A DNA stretch of 64,000 nt from Gambelia wislizenii (Eukaryota > Chordata > Lepidosauria > Squamata > Crotaphytidae): positions 179,323,001-179,387,000 of the forward strand of contig JAUMIR010000001.1 in NCBI GenBank assembly GCA_030847615.1, given 5' to 3'. Under the pieces are notes generated by a model that saw only the letters and a list, made by a program, of their open reading frames with translations, did no database searches and had not been told where the DNA came from. The stretch's first letter is position 1, and each line of letters begins with the position of its first letter. This document shows positions 48,489-60,020 of this stretch, piece by piece. Both the position numbers and the translations under genes were made by a program.

Positions 48489-50392
48489 ATTGATTATCTG
48501 TTGCCAACAGAGTTTAAATTTTATTTCCTGAACCATATGACTCTTTGTCTCCCAGAACCCACATGGCCAAAGAAAGAAGTGGCTTCTGGCTACATGGATA
48601 TCCCTCTTGACCTTAACTGATAACAATCAAAACAACATCTTGATAAAATGTAGGCTTGCAAAACCAACATTGTCATTTTCCCCCTTGTCCTGTATCCTTT
48701 TTAACACTTTTGCCTGACGTAGAAGCCAGTGGAGCTTTGAAAGCTTGCATCATGTATTTTGTACATTTTTGGTTGGCCCAATAAAGGTATCATTGTTTTG
48801 TGGCTTTTGGATGTTATTGTATTCTGCCTATGTAAGTTAAGCAAAGTACAGGTAAAAATTCTGGAATCCTCTTCACTGTGTAAGTGTGTGCATGTATGTG
48901 TGTGTTTCAGAGGGATAAATTTTGCATAACTTCAACTGTATCAAGAAAGATGGAGATATTATTTTTTATTCTCTCTTTTATAACTGTATATACTAGATTT
49001 CTATCCTTCAATACTGATTTTTCTCTAGAAAAAATGTCAGTTATGTATTTCTCTTTACATTAACTCAAGAGGCAATAATTAGCTCTACTCCTCATTACAG
49101 AAGACAAGGAACTAGAAATCACAGAATTGTGGGTTAACATGATTTTAGTCAATATCTTTTGTTCCTGCTTTGCCAAAAAATAAGGTATAAGAACAACGTT
49201 ATCAACAGCTAATAACTCAGACAACCATAATCAGATATCTGTAACTGAACACAGAAACAAATATCTTGCTCCCAAATCAGTATGAAAATTGTTTATGTAG
49301 CCAAAGTGCAGACCTCAATGCCTGTAGATCACCTTCTTTCTGCCTCCCTCAAAAAGGTGAATTACCCTTTGTAGAAATCTCCAGGAGAATCAATTCACAT
49401 TTTAGATTGCAGACCCCCTCACCACCTCAATTACTGTTCAGCATCTTTAAAGAACACCCAAGTTTCAAAAGAAAGAAGAAACTTCTAGCTACTTCTGGAT
49501 TTTTGGTTTTGTTTTGTTATTTTGCATTTTTTTTGGCAATCCATGCAGTCCCTGGACTCCAGGGCAGAAAATTCACCCCCAGACCCACCACAGTTTCCCA
49601 CCCCTGCCTTCAGACTATATAACTGAGATTTACAGCAACTGCGAACAAAACTCACAGGCATGGATTGGGACAGAACTACTTGAACAGAACTAGTACACAT
49701 AAATAATAGAGGAATGAAATCCCTGTATTGGCTAATCAAATCATATGGTAAGTGTCTGAGCAAGGAACAAATCTCTAACAGCTGTAACAGTGTGCGTACT
49801 TACCAGAAAATATAACTAACTTAAGCCATAAGTACCCACATTCACCGCTGGTCTTTTGAGAGGTCCATCACTCACATGGTCACTTCTCACACAGCCCATT
49901 CAAACATCTTGAGAAGTGGATTCAAAACATTTCCAAAGCTGCAGCATACCCTGACTGTATGGGAGTGCTGTTTAGTAGTAGCTATGCTTCTATAATCAAA
50001 TACAAAACTATGAATTGTCTTGTCTCTTGAGAAACTGTTCACATATTTATCACAGTGGCTATATTAAGGAGAGTAGCTGCTTCTCTACTGTGCATGCCAC
50101 TTCTTTTTCCGGATAATATACTAAGAGTGCATTTAGAATCAATTTTGAGTTATATGAAACTGGTGGAGGGTTTTTTTTTCTTTCATGCAAAATGCTTTAT
50201 TGTTTCTTATCTTGATTTTACTTAAAGTCTTAACAATTTAAAATTGTGCTTTGTGTATGTGCTATTAATATTTATTTTTTCATGTGGCATTTCCCTGTGT
50301 TTGATATACTGTTTCCTAAATACCTGTGTTCTATAAACCCAACACCTTTTATATGTTGGTCCAAAGTCGTATTTAGTTGAGATTTGGGGGGG
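48489..50392. other. No gene seen
   Basis: AT-rich, apparently unique. No repeat or exon recognised; a frame of 118 codons at 49266 lacks any domain. Confidence 0.5.
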
Positions 50393-50625
50393 GGGTGCAT
50401 GTGTGTATGCACTGTTGACTTATGGTGATCCCATGAATTTCATAGGGTTTTCTTAGACAAGGAATACTCAGGGGTGGTTTTCCCAGTTCCTTCCTCTAAA
50501 ATATAGCGCACAGCACCTGGTATTCATTGGCAGTCTCCCATCCAGTTACTAACAAGAACTCACCCTGCTGAGCTTCCAAGCTCAGATGGGATCTGGTGCC
50601 TTTAGGGTATTTAGGCTACCTGGGA
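50393..50625 (-). mobile_element. 5S-headed Sauria-type SINE
   Basis: Reverse copy with tail GTTGACTTATGGTGATCCCATG and head GCTGAGCTTCCAAGCTCAGATGGGATC. A G-run lies at its 3' boundary. Confidence 0.87.
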
Positions 50626-53081
50626 TTTGGGGAGGTGCGTCAATCTGGGAAACAATGCAAAAGAACTAATGGGAGAGTTAAATGTTGGGGTGAAACAAAT
50701 GAAGAGGCAGCAGAATTAAAACAGAAAATATACTACATCTGATTTTATGTTATTTCTTTATTACATTTTATCCCATTTTTCTATTAAAAAACATTAGCAC
50801 CCAACATGTCTAACCACCACCGCTGAATACAAATTAAACAACAAAACCAACACAAAAAATGATAAAAATCAGAACAATTTGTATGCCTAAATTCAAGAAG
50901 TGCCTCTTCACACCCTTCCTAAAAGCAGCAAGAGTGCTGCCTTCCCTCTACTTCCCCCTTCCTTGTGACATGCCTTCTTCCAAGGCACATTTTCAACCTC
51001 ATCTGTTTGAAAAACATAAATTGAGGTTGGTCAGTGGCAACTAGTGGCTTCCATGTCAGTGGGGGGATGAATATGCCCTGGGTTTTAGTCCAAACTGTAA
51101 AGGAGTTATCCCAAATGCTGAATATCTCCCAAGTAGGTTCAACACCCTAGATAGCTCAGTTCTTGAGTGATTCAAAATGTAAGCAGCATATAGATAGTGC
51201 TCAAACATGAGCTTGTACACCAAAAGCAAGAGGGAAAGACTTGGGGGACACAAAGGTTATTCTTCTCAACCTATGATAAAGATAGGTGCATTTTAGACTT
51301 AGAGAGTGCCTCACAGCAACACTTGGATTCCATGTAGACACATGTCAACGAACCTTTGATGTTTATCTGATGTTGCTAACCCTGATCCTACTGTGTGAAT
51401 AATTATTGACTAACCTAAAGTTAGAAGGCAATATGGACCAAATGAAAGAAAACTTACTGGCAGGGAAACACCAGGAGGAGGAAGATGGCATATGGTGCAA
51501 GTCAAATTGTCAGTTTGCTAGTGGCAGCAGAAAACATGATAGAGCATCCAAGCGCTATGGAATGAATACACACGTTCCAGCTCCATGAAGGAAAAAGTTG
51601 CAGATACATTGTGTCATAGAGTTAATAATATGATATATATAGGAGGGGGTGGATGGATAGATGGGTGGGTGGGTAAATTGAGGACAAAGGGTGAAAGATA
51701 TGAAAGCCATGAGTGAAAGATAACTGGCATGTTCTAAGCTCCTGGATAATAAACTATACCTTAGGTTGTCTGCAAACCTAACTTTACAATCTCTGTGTGT
51801 AGGCTTTCTTTATAATCAAAATATTTTTCATATCAGAAGTATAAACATCTTCATATCCAAGATGAACAATGAAAGAACATTTAATTTGTAAAATAAAAAG
51901 AAATATTAAATTGTATTCTTGAGTTCTGACTTCCAAATATTCCCACACTATAGGAAAGGCTGATCCACTTAAAATGGCTAGCAAAGAGAAAAAAGCATTT
52001 ACCTGATAGGAAAATGCATGCAAAGTAAGCAACCTCTCTGGAGAGAGTGTTCTTCAAATGAGACACCACAACAAGACAGAATGCAAGAGAACTCTCTCTG
52101 TGGTTGTGGTCAAACACTGCGTGGCAATTCATGCTTTTGAATTAAAACTAAGGTGGACTCTATAAAAACTGAAGTAAGCCCCTGGAAGTATGCTCCCATT
52201 GGCACATTAATTAAGAGGAAAGAAAAGAACCTGTTGTTGGCTCTTAGGCAGGTGGGTAAAATTTGGGCCAAATTGCAATTTTTTGTGTTCCCAGGACTCT
52301 CAAACATTTTTTAACTTTTATTAAATGTCACCATCCCCAGGGAATGGGAGAGATAATATTTTCACATTTTTTGCTCCCATTTTAGGTCCAGAAGAGGTAT
52401 TTTTCCAATCACAAGTGACATCGAAGTCAACTTCTGGGTCACTTCCTGTTGGGAAAAGGCCTCTGGTGTGTGATCCTTCCAGATACCCTGGGGAGCAATG
52501 AGGGTCCCTAACCCCTGGCAGTTGTCTATCCCTGCTTTATGGCAAAATGTCTCCAGGATTCTAGGAGTCTATCTAGTAGAACTTTCGATTGACAGTACAA
52601 CAGAATCTTACAAGCTTCAGAGACCATTTAGCTAGTCAGATGAAAAGTTTCAAACCTAAGAACTGAGGATGCCAACACTTAATTTGATAAGCAAGTGTAC
52701 CCAGTTGTATCCTGGCCTTATAGTTTAAAATGTTCATGTTCGAACTGCAGTGATTTCTACAATTGTTTGATTTCAAGAACCCTAGCTTTGCCTAGAACTT
52801 GATCAAGGTACTGGAGTACTTTGAAAAATGTAGGACACATTCGGATGTATTGAAAAGACCAGAAAGTCCAGATTTTGTTCCTACCCTTCTGGTTTTATTT
52901 TGGAGATCCATACACATTTTGTTTATCAAAGAATGCTTTCTGTCAGCTCTAGAACATGACCAGAGACTTTTTATTCCAGCTCTCCCATGTAGGTTTATTT
53001 TAACTCAGTATGAAACTGGAAAGGACAGGAATAAAATCTGGGACTTTTCAATCAGTCTGGATGCACTCTATGGGAAGACAG
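50626..53081. other. No gene seen
   Basis: Anonymous. 51030-51250 is an unnamed repeat also seen at 47040-47130 and 47880-47920 (AGGTTCAAC...CTTAGATAGCTC). A GGAT/GGGT run lies at 51647-51675. Confidence 0.5.
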
Positions 53082-53177
53082 CAATACGTGTGGAGTTGAA
53101 GGCTTTCATGGCTGGCATCCATAGGTTGTCTGCGGCTTTTTTTCCGGGCTGTTCTGGAAGAGTTCATTTCTGACATT

Positions 53178-54200
53178 TCACCTGCATCTGTGACTGGCAT
53201 CTTTAGAGAATAGTTGGGTAGGAGTGTGTGTGTGTGTGTGTGGGGTGTTATATACTGTGAGCCCCTCTTGGAGGGGATATGTAAATTTGTGTATTTGAAT
53301 GGGTAGTTCCTGGGGGAGATATGCAAGGAGGATTAGTGTCTGTTTGGCCAATGGCCCATTATCTGCTGGGAATCCCCCTGTCCCTGGGTGAAGTTCATTG
53401 GTATATGTTGAGTTTTGGTTTTGGTGTTTTTCCAAGACTGATAGCCAAACTTTGTTTACTTTAAGGGTTTCTTCTTTCCTGTTGAAGTTGTACAGGTGTT
53501 TGTGGATTTCAATAGCTTCTCTGTGCATTCTGACATGATAGTTGTTGGCCTGGTCCAGAATTTCTATGTTTTTAAATAACATTTTGTGTCCAGGTTGGTT
53601 TATAATGTGTTCTGCTACTGCTGATTTTTCTGGCTGGCCCAGTCTGCAGTGTCTCTCATGTTCCTTGATTTGTATTTGCACACTGAGGAGATTTTTAGAC
53701 GTCTCTTTCAGCGTCTTGCCATGCAAACAGCCTCCGGAGCAGTAACGAGGCTGCTGTGTGGCAAGGGGTCCATTTTGGTCGACTCCGTTTCTCTCTCGGC
53801 GTCGTCCGTGAGTGTTGCGGCTAGCATTGGAGGCGGCCGCACTGTTTTTTACTCACGGACAACTTCTGTGAGTGAAAAACAGCGCGGCTGCCTCCAATGC
53901 TAGCTGCAACACTCACGGATGACACACAGAGAGAAACAGCATCGTCCAAAATGGACCCCTTGCTGCGCGGCAGCCTCATTACTGCTCCGGAGGCTGCTTG
54001 AGCGGCAAGACACTGAAAGAGGCGTCTGAAAATCTCCTGAGTTTAGTGGTCCCTATGTAAACTTGTCCACAGCTGCATGGTATGTGGTAAACTCCTGTGG
54101 CTGTGAGAGGGTCTCTTTTGTCTTTCGCTGAGTGTAGCATTTCTTGGGTTTTCCTGGTTGGTCTGTAGATCATTTGGAGGTTGTGTTTCCTCATCACTTT
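53178..54200 (-). pseudogene. PLE GIY-YIG endonuclease fragment, left arm (interrupted)
   Basis: On the minus strand the upstream piece (54040-54200) reads KHNLQMIYRP...GVYHIPCSCGQVYIGTT, the GIY-YIG core (here GVY...YIG) with the Cys pair seen in Penelope endonucleases. After the inserted foldback element, the downstream piece (about 53660 down to 53178) reads IKEHERHCRLGQPEKSAVAEH and then NQPGHKMLFKNIEILDQA, matching the conserved Arg/Glu-His region of the domain and its C-terminus. The coding frame is broken by the insertion. In life it would nick DNA for target-primed reverse transcription; this copy cannot. Confidence 0.8.
53687..54037. mobile_element. Foldback MITE, 351 bp, TSD TGA
   Basis: Near-perfect palindrome with ends GGAGATTTTTAGACG and CGTCTGAAAATCTCC, flanked by TGA at 53684-53686 and 54038-54040. 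The right Penelope arm supplies the unoccupied site (GCATACTGTTTAGTGG against GCACACTGA-element-TGAGTTTAGTGG), so the boundaries and 3-bp duplication are well supported. The centre is a hairpin TTTACTCACGG...CTGTGAGTGAAAA. No coding capacity. The 3-bp TSD suggests a PIF/Harbinger-type family. Confidence 0.9.
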
Positions 54201-54246
54201 CCCTATTCTGTCTGTGATTCCTTTGATGTATGGTATGGGGTGGGGT

Positions 54247-54271
54247 AATAATAATAATAATAATAATACCT
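54247..54271 (+). repeat. (AAT)n microsatellite
   Basis: About eight AAT units lying within the left Penelope arm at a point where the right arm has a short TTCACC-type sequence. It therefore arose after the arms were formed. Confidence 0.9.
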
Positions 54272-54377
54272 TCCCTTTGGGTGGCTGTTTTTCTTCATTC
54301 CTGTGGTTTTACAAGCTGGGCTTTACAAGCTAATGGTTACTCCAGATCAGACATCACAAGAGCAGCCAGACCCAGAA

Positions 54378-54962
54378 AAAACCACAGAAATGAAGAAAAG
54401 CAGCCACCCAAAGGGAAGGTATTTTCACCATACATCAAGGACGTCACAGACAGAATAGGGAAACTGATGAGGAAACACAACCTCCAAATGATCTACAGAC
54501 CAATCAGAAAAATCCAAGAAATGCTACACTCAGCGAAGGACAAAAGAGACCCTCTCACAGCTGCAGGAGTTCACCACATACCATGCAGCTGTGGACAAGT
54601 TTACATAGGGACCACTAAACAGTATGCAAATACGAATCAAGGAACATGAGAGACTGGGCCAGCCAGAAAAATCAGCAGTAGCAGAACATGTTATAAACCA
54701 ACCTGGACACAAAATGTTATTTAAAAACACAAAAATTCTGGACCAGGCCAACAACTATCATGTCAGAAAGCACAGAAAAGCTACTGAAATCCACAAACAC
54801 CTGGACTACTTCAACAGGAAAGAAGAAACCCTTAAAGTAAACAAAATTTGGCTACCAGTCTTGAAAAATACCAAAATCAAAACTCAGTACATGCAAATGA
54901 ACTCCACCCAGGGACAGGGGGATTCCCAACAGATAATGGGCCATTGGCCAAACAGACACTAA
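54378..54962 (+). pseudogene. PLE GIY-YIG endonuclease fragment, right arm (frameshifted)
   Basis: The plus-strand counterpart of the left arm. One frame reads KVFSPYIKDVTDRIGKLMRK up to GVHHIPCSCGQVYIGTTK, and after a frameshift near 54620-54630 another frame reads IRIKEHERLGQPEKSAVAEH and on to NKIWLPVLKN. The tyrosine of the usual GVY is replaced by H here. No reverse transcriptase domain precedes it, so this is a dead fragment. Confidence 0.8.
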
Positions 54963-55180
54963 TCCTCCTTGCATATCTCCCCCTGGAACTATCCATTCAA
55001 ATACACAAATTTACATATCCTCTCCAACAGGGGCTCACAGTATATAACCCCCCCAACTCCGACCCAACCATTCTCTGAAGATGCCAGCCACAGATGCAAG
55101 CGAAACATCAGGCATAAACTCTTCCAGAACACGGCCTCACAGCCCGGGGAAAAAAAACACACAAAAAATCAATACATGTG

Positions 55181-55947
55181 AACTGATTTGCCAGGAGCCA
55201 AAGTTTTCCTAATTGGTATACCACAGGCTTTGGAATGGGGGTGTTAAGTGCATTTTCACTTTTTTTCTTGTATCAAAGCAATGATTGCATTATGTCAGTA
55301 AAAGTGTTAGACTCAGAAGACTTAGCTGAATGACACAATCCTAAGAATTTGCCAGCCCTCAGCCTCACCTAGAGGTGTACTGGCAGCTACATCTGGGCTG
55401 AACTAACAAGATCATGGTTTCCAGCTTCTTTTTCACAAAAAGTGCAGGTTCAGCAAGTCAGTAGTTTGCTAAGTGTGCTCAGGACCAGGTTGTCTGCCAC
55501 TGGGGTGCATGTGTGTCTTTCATTTGTAGTCAGTCAACAAAAGGCTACCTGCATTGCCTGATTACACGAATATAGCATAAGGTAGCTCTGAATGGAATGT
55601 TGATATTAGGTATCAGCAAACAAGATTAAATGATTCCTTAACATTCAAACAGAGAACCTTACTTTCAGAGACTGGTGGTTTGAATTTCTCAAAGCCAAAT
55701 ACTTCCCGCTAGAGTCTTTTCTTCCAGCTAGTAAGTACCAATACCTGCTATGATCTCCCACTGATCTTCCTTCTGTATCCCTGTCATCTTGACATATTTA
55801 TATGTATGTCTTTGTTAAGGATTCATTTTCTCCCATTAATTATCTCTGTAATAAAAATGATAAAATTTGATGCAAATCACTGTGAATGAGGGATAAGAGC
55901 TTTGTAAATCTACAAGCACTTTTTATTAGTAAATTGAATTTATACTC
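55181..55947. other. No gene seen
   Basis: Anonymous spacer between the Penelope dimer and the next foldback element. Confidence 0.55.
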
Positions 55948-55950
55948 TTA

Positions 55951-56281
55951 GGAGATTTTCAGACCTGCCAAAATGCTGGTTTGCCGCACGAGCAGCCTCC
56001 CGAGACTGCTGCGCGGCAAGGGTCTACTTCGGACGACGCTGTGCCTCTCGCGAAACTGTCCGTGTCACTTCCGTGAAGCTTCGGACGAGTCAGCGCCATA
56101 TTTCAATCACGGGCAACCTCCGTGATTGAAATATGGCGCTGAGCCATCCGAAGCTTCACGGAAGTGACACGGACGGTTTCGCGAGAGACACAGCGTCGTC
56201 CGAAGTAGACCCTTGCCGCGCAGCAGTTTCGGGAGGCTGCTTGCGCGGCAAACTGGCATTTTGGCAGGTCTGAAAATCTCC
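55951..56281. mobile_element. Foldback MITE, 331 bp
   Basis: Ends GGAGATTTTCAGACCTGCC and GGCAGGTCTGAAAATCTCC with TTA on the left and ACA on the right. Arms are very similar, with centre CATATTTCAATCACGG...CCGTGATTGAAATATG and inner motif CTTCGGACGACGC. Open frames across it are palindrome artefacts. Confidence 0.88.
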
Positions 56282-58823
56282 ACACTCATCCTACCACCCA
56301 CACCTCATCTGGGCACTATGGGGATCCCCAGTATGTCTACCACTACAGGCATTATGTCATTTGGGGAGGGGAATCAGATTTCATATTTTTTTTAGAAAAA
56401 AATACATGGCAGTGATACATGGTCATTATGTTAAAACACAGCCATGTAAAATCAGTGTGTGTGAGACTAATACCTGTTGGTTCAGAAACAATACTGCAAA
56501 TATCCAAACCAGATATTAAGACTCTAGAAACTATGGTATAGACTCTCTCAAAAGGAATGTGATCCGTAATACATGAAATGAAGGATAGGCATGTGAAAAT
56601 GTCAGCCTCATTCTTAGTCCATAGTGGGCTGTAATATGGAGATATTTTGCCCTCAGCCCCACCCAGATACTGGTGGAGATTTTCATGTACCTTTTTAAAA
56701 AATCCACATTGTTAATGTGTCTTGCACATTTTCTGCACATTATTTCTTTCAAAAACATTGCTACTGTATGGATTAATGAGAGAAGATGTCAATCATTGTT
56801 TTAAAAAGTCTTGGGGTGTGAAACAAATATTTATGCATGGAAGTGCCAAATCCAATAGATTTTTCTTTTGTCACTGCTGAGAAATAATCTGGCCTGCTTT
56901 TTGCATTCTGCAGTTTTTAGTCTCTAATTCCAACACCCTCTCCCAAATAGTTCAATAAAGTTGCAGTCCTCTATGCACACTTATGAGGCGCTAAGTCCCA
57001 CAAAATTCAATGTGCCTTACTACTGAGTAGACACGTATGGGATTGCATGACACAAGTGCTATATAGGATTGTATGTGCTGTATAGGACTGTATAACAAGT
57101 CAAGTCTGAACTTCCAGTACTCATATGAATAATAAATTGCAGTCTGTTCTTTATATCAGCTATGTAGAAGAAGCTGGCAGAAAGGTAACTGCTTGCATTT
57201 GAATAGAAAACTAATATCCCTAAGCTGTAAATGCCTATGGCAACATGAAAAAAATAAAACAAAGAAAAGGGAAAAGATGGTAATTTCATTATAAAACAAT
57301 AGCAATTTGCAATCAACATGCAAGACAGTGTTTCTGGATTTTTTAAAAATAGATATTCAAAGCTGGTCTTATTGGAATTAGAGACATTTATTTTCCTCAA
57401 AGTTTTTCTCAACCCGAATCAAGGTTTTATCACTTAATTCATTCAGAGTTTCCTCAAGGTAGGTTCTTTCCTTTTATGCACAAAGGTTGCCCTTTCTGAC
57501 AAACTTTAAAAGATGAGAAAGTGGGCTCAAAGTATGGTGCCACATAGGTGTGCACTGTGTACTCTCCCTATTAAACATAATTTTGCTTCTCTCCAATTTG
57601 CATCTTCATAACCAATGTTTCTGATGTTCTCTTGCATGAGCCTTATATCCCATTTTTTACAAGATTATATACTTGTACTTACCATGTTGATTATAGTTTA
57701 CATTGATTTTCTTTGTAATACTAAATGTTGTTTGTTTAATTCAGTTTGTGTGTCTGTGGGAGGTACATGTTGTAACTTACTGTGAAACTGTTTTTGCAGT
57801 GATAAAGCCACGCATAAACCTATTATTAATTTGTTTATTTATTTATTTCATATCTCACTTTTCTCAGAGCATGGTACTCAAGGCACCTAAAGCTTAGTAA
57901 ATAAAATAATATTTATATTGATAATAGATGTTGAATCTTCGTTTGGGAAGAAAAGCCAGAGAGAGAGAGAGAGATGTTATGTTACTAGTGCAGGTAAGAA
58001 TATGGATCATGATAAAATCTGAGGCAAGTATCCATGCAACAGAATAGCACTCCCAGCCCCTTGGCCTTGTCCCAGTTGCAGCACTGAGACACCACAAGGC
58101 AACAACCAAAAAGAAAGTTTAAGAGCTGGGTGAGGATGAGATAACATCATGAAATGATAATGGACAAGCAAAAAATAATAAGATAGACTCTGAGGTTTCA
58201 GGGAAGTTTGTTTTAAACTGGTGTGTTTTAAACAGGGACTCAGTGGTGGAAAAGAAGATCAACTGGGTGTCTGATATTATCTTACTTCTTTAAACCTCCT
58301 TCCTAAAAACACAGATCATTTTAGTGCAGTGTCTGCAGAGATGGGAATGGTAGCATAAAGAATTCTGATCTCCACACTTTTCTTCCATGGGATAAACTGT
58401 TCCTGTCACTACCCAGCTAACCAGGCAAAGCTAGTGTAAGTGTTAAATGAATAATACAAGGCTTATCGGGACTATCATTACTCACCAACAGAAAAGGAGA
58501 TGTGTGTTTCTACAATTTGTCATTCTGTTATCTTTGGACCAGGTTCTGGTAGGGGGGAGTAAATTTGGAGGTCTGGTTGTCCCCCTTCCTGTAGTCTTTA
58601 TGCCAGCAAGTACTGTAAAGACCTTTTCATTTAAGAAGGCATTTAGTTCTTAGCATGTTGCAGTAGATAGAGCTTTTAACAGGAGGTGCAGTGTTTTTTT
58701 ATGTCATTCTGTTTTATTTATTTTTTAAAAAAATGCTGGTTCTAACTTGTGTTTTTAACCTTAATTTTAGTTTAATTGGTTTTTTTAAAAAAAACTTTTG
58801 TATTAAGAACTTTTAAAATTGTA
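56282..58823. other. No gene seen
   Basis: AT-rich. A short AGGATTGCA-type repeat at about 56960-57075, a LINE-like tail (TTTATTTATTTATTTCATATCTC) near 57835-57860, and a GA run near 57955-57972. Confidence 0.5.
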
Positions 58824-59038
58824 CAGTGTCCCTCCGTATCCACGGATTTAAGTATTCATGGCTTGGAAATATTCTTTAAAAAAAAATAATCCAAAAAGCA
58901 AACCTTGATTTTCCCATCTTATATAAGGGACACCATTTTGCTATGCTATGTGAATATAATGGGACTTGAGTATTCAGGGATTTTGGTATCCACGGGAGGT
59001 CCTGGAACCAAACCCCAGCGAACATGAAGGGACAACTG
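58824..59038 (+). mobile_element. Mariner-like MITE, 215 bp
   Basis: Same family and orientation (CAGTGTCCCTCCGTATCC...ATGAAGGGACAACTG); TA on the left, AA on the right. It is the last transposon before the CpG-rich CSMD1 promoter domain. Confidence 0.85.
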
Positions 59039-59817
59039 AACTGTGTTTTTTAGATGCTGTATGCTTCCTTGAATACCACGATGGGAGAAAGGCAGAGCAT
59101 TAAACAAACAAATAAATAAACATTCCTCCATCAATTGTGACTGGAGCACTGAGACAGGGGGCAGAGAAATGACAGAACCACACCACATCAAGGAGGTATC
59201 TTCTTGATGTATCTTTGCGAGAGCCACTGCTCTAGGCTTGTCTGCTTCCACTTTAGGATGCATCCCAGAAGAGTGGCATCTTACTTCAAAAAAGGTGAGT
59301 AAATAAAATGTGTCTCCAATGTTGCTTGACACACTCTGGAGAAGGCGGCAACCGCTAGATGGCAGCAGCGCCATACCTTTCCCACGGGTTCCCAGTTCCC
59401 CGGGCGAGACCCCTCCCCCAGCGCACCAGTGAGAACCGCAGAGACGTTAATATATAAATACAAGCCTATTAACGGAGTCGGCCGACTTTGTTCGCTGCCC
59501 CTACCCACTCGTTCCTCCTCCAACATGCAACGGGGAAACCGCTTTGCATATTTTTACCCAGAACGCGCATTTATCAGAAGTGATTAATTGCAACCTTGAA
59601 ACTCCTCCTCGTTGCTGGTTTTGTTTCTGTCCTCTGATCCTTTGTGTTTTAATTACCATCGGGCATTCATTAGGAAGTGAGACCCATTCTACTGTATTAA
59701 TGGGCTTTAGAATGTTCGATTTCTCCTGGAAGAAAATCAAGGAGGTTTAGGGGAGATTTTTAATTAATTTAGAAGGAGAGGGGAAGCCCTGCAGTTTTTT
59801 TTTTTAAAGGGGGAATG

Positions 59818-60020
59818 AAAAAGTTGACACTCCCGATGTTTTTAAAGAAAAGTTGACACTCCCGATGTTTTTAAAGAAAAGTTGACACTCCCGATCTTTT
59901 TAAAGAAAAGTTGACACCCCTGATCTTTTAAAGAAAATTTGACATCCCTGATCTTTTTAAGGAAAAGTGAACAGCCCTGATCTTTTTAAGGAAAAATTGA
60001 CACCCCGATCTTTTTAAAGG
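59818..60020 (+). repeat. 30-bp minisatellite, about 7 units
   Basis: Head-to-tail units of 28-30 bp, each reading approximately AAAGTTGACACTCCCGAT followed by a T-run and AAAG. Units begin near 59818, 59848, 59877, 59906, 59935, 59963 and 59993. The first two are identical over the core; later ones diverge (CCTGAT, GGAAAAG). The array lies about 3 kb upstream of CSMD1 exon 1 inside the CpG-rich domain. Confidence 0.9.

Larger units (their letters stand above)
53093..55169. mobile_element. Inverted-dimer Penelope-like element (PLE)
   Basis: Two 5'-truncated copies of the same element face away from each other: left arm on the minus strand (53093 to about 54313), right arm on the plus strand (about 54378-55169), with a spacer of roughly 65 bp. 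Both arms encode the region before and including the GIY-YIG endonuclease typical of Penelope-like retroelements. Reverse transcriptase is absent from both. The outer ends match each other in inverted orientation (GAAGATGCCAGCCACAGATGC at the right, its complement at the left). Flanks carry the direct repeat CAATACGTGTG (53082-53092) and CAATACATGTG (55170-55180), differing by one CpG-type change, so the pair looks like one insertion event. The left arm is split by a foldback transposon at 53687-54037 and carries an AAT microsatellite. Confidence 0.85.

Noticed and set aside
53178..54962. GIY-YIG endonuclease frames as a cellular nuclease or homing gene
   Set aside because: The inverted, truncated and frameshifted arrangement with matching transposon ends fits Penelope-like retroelements.
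58946..59374. Minus-strand frame of 142 codons
   Set aside because: Overlaps a mariner-like MITE and anonymous sequence; no domain or splice signals of note.
59818..60020. CRISPR-like array
   Set aside because: Units are contiguous with no spacers, in a vertebrate genome; it is a minisatellite.
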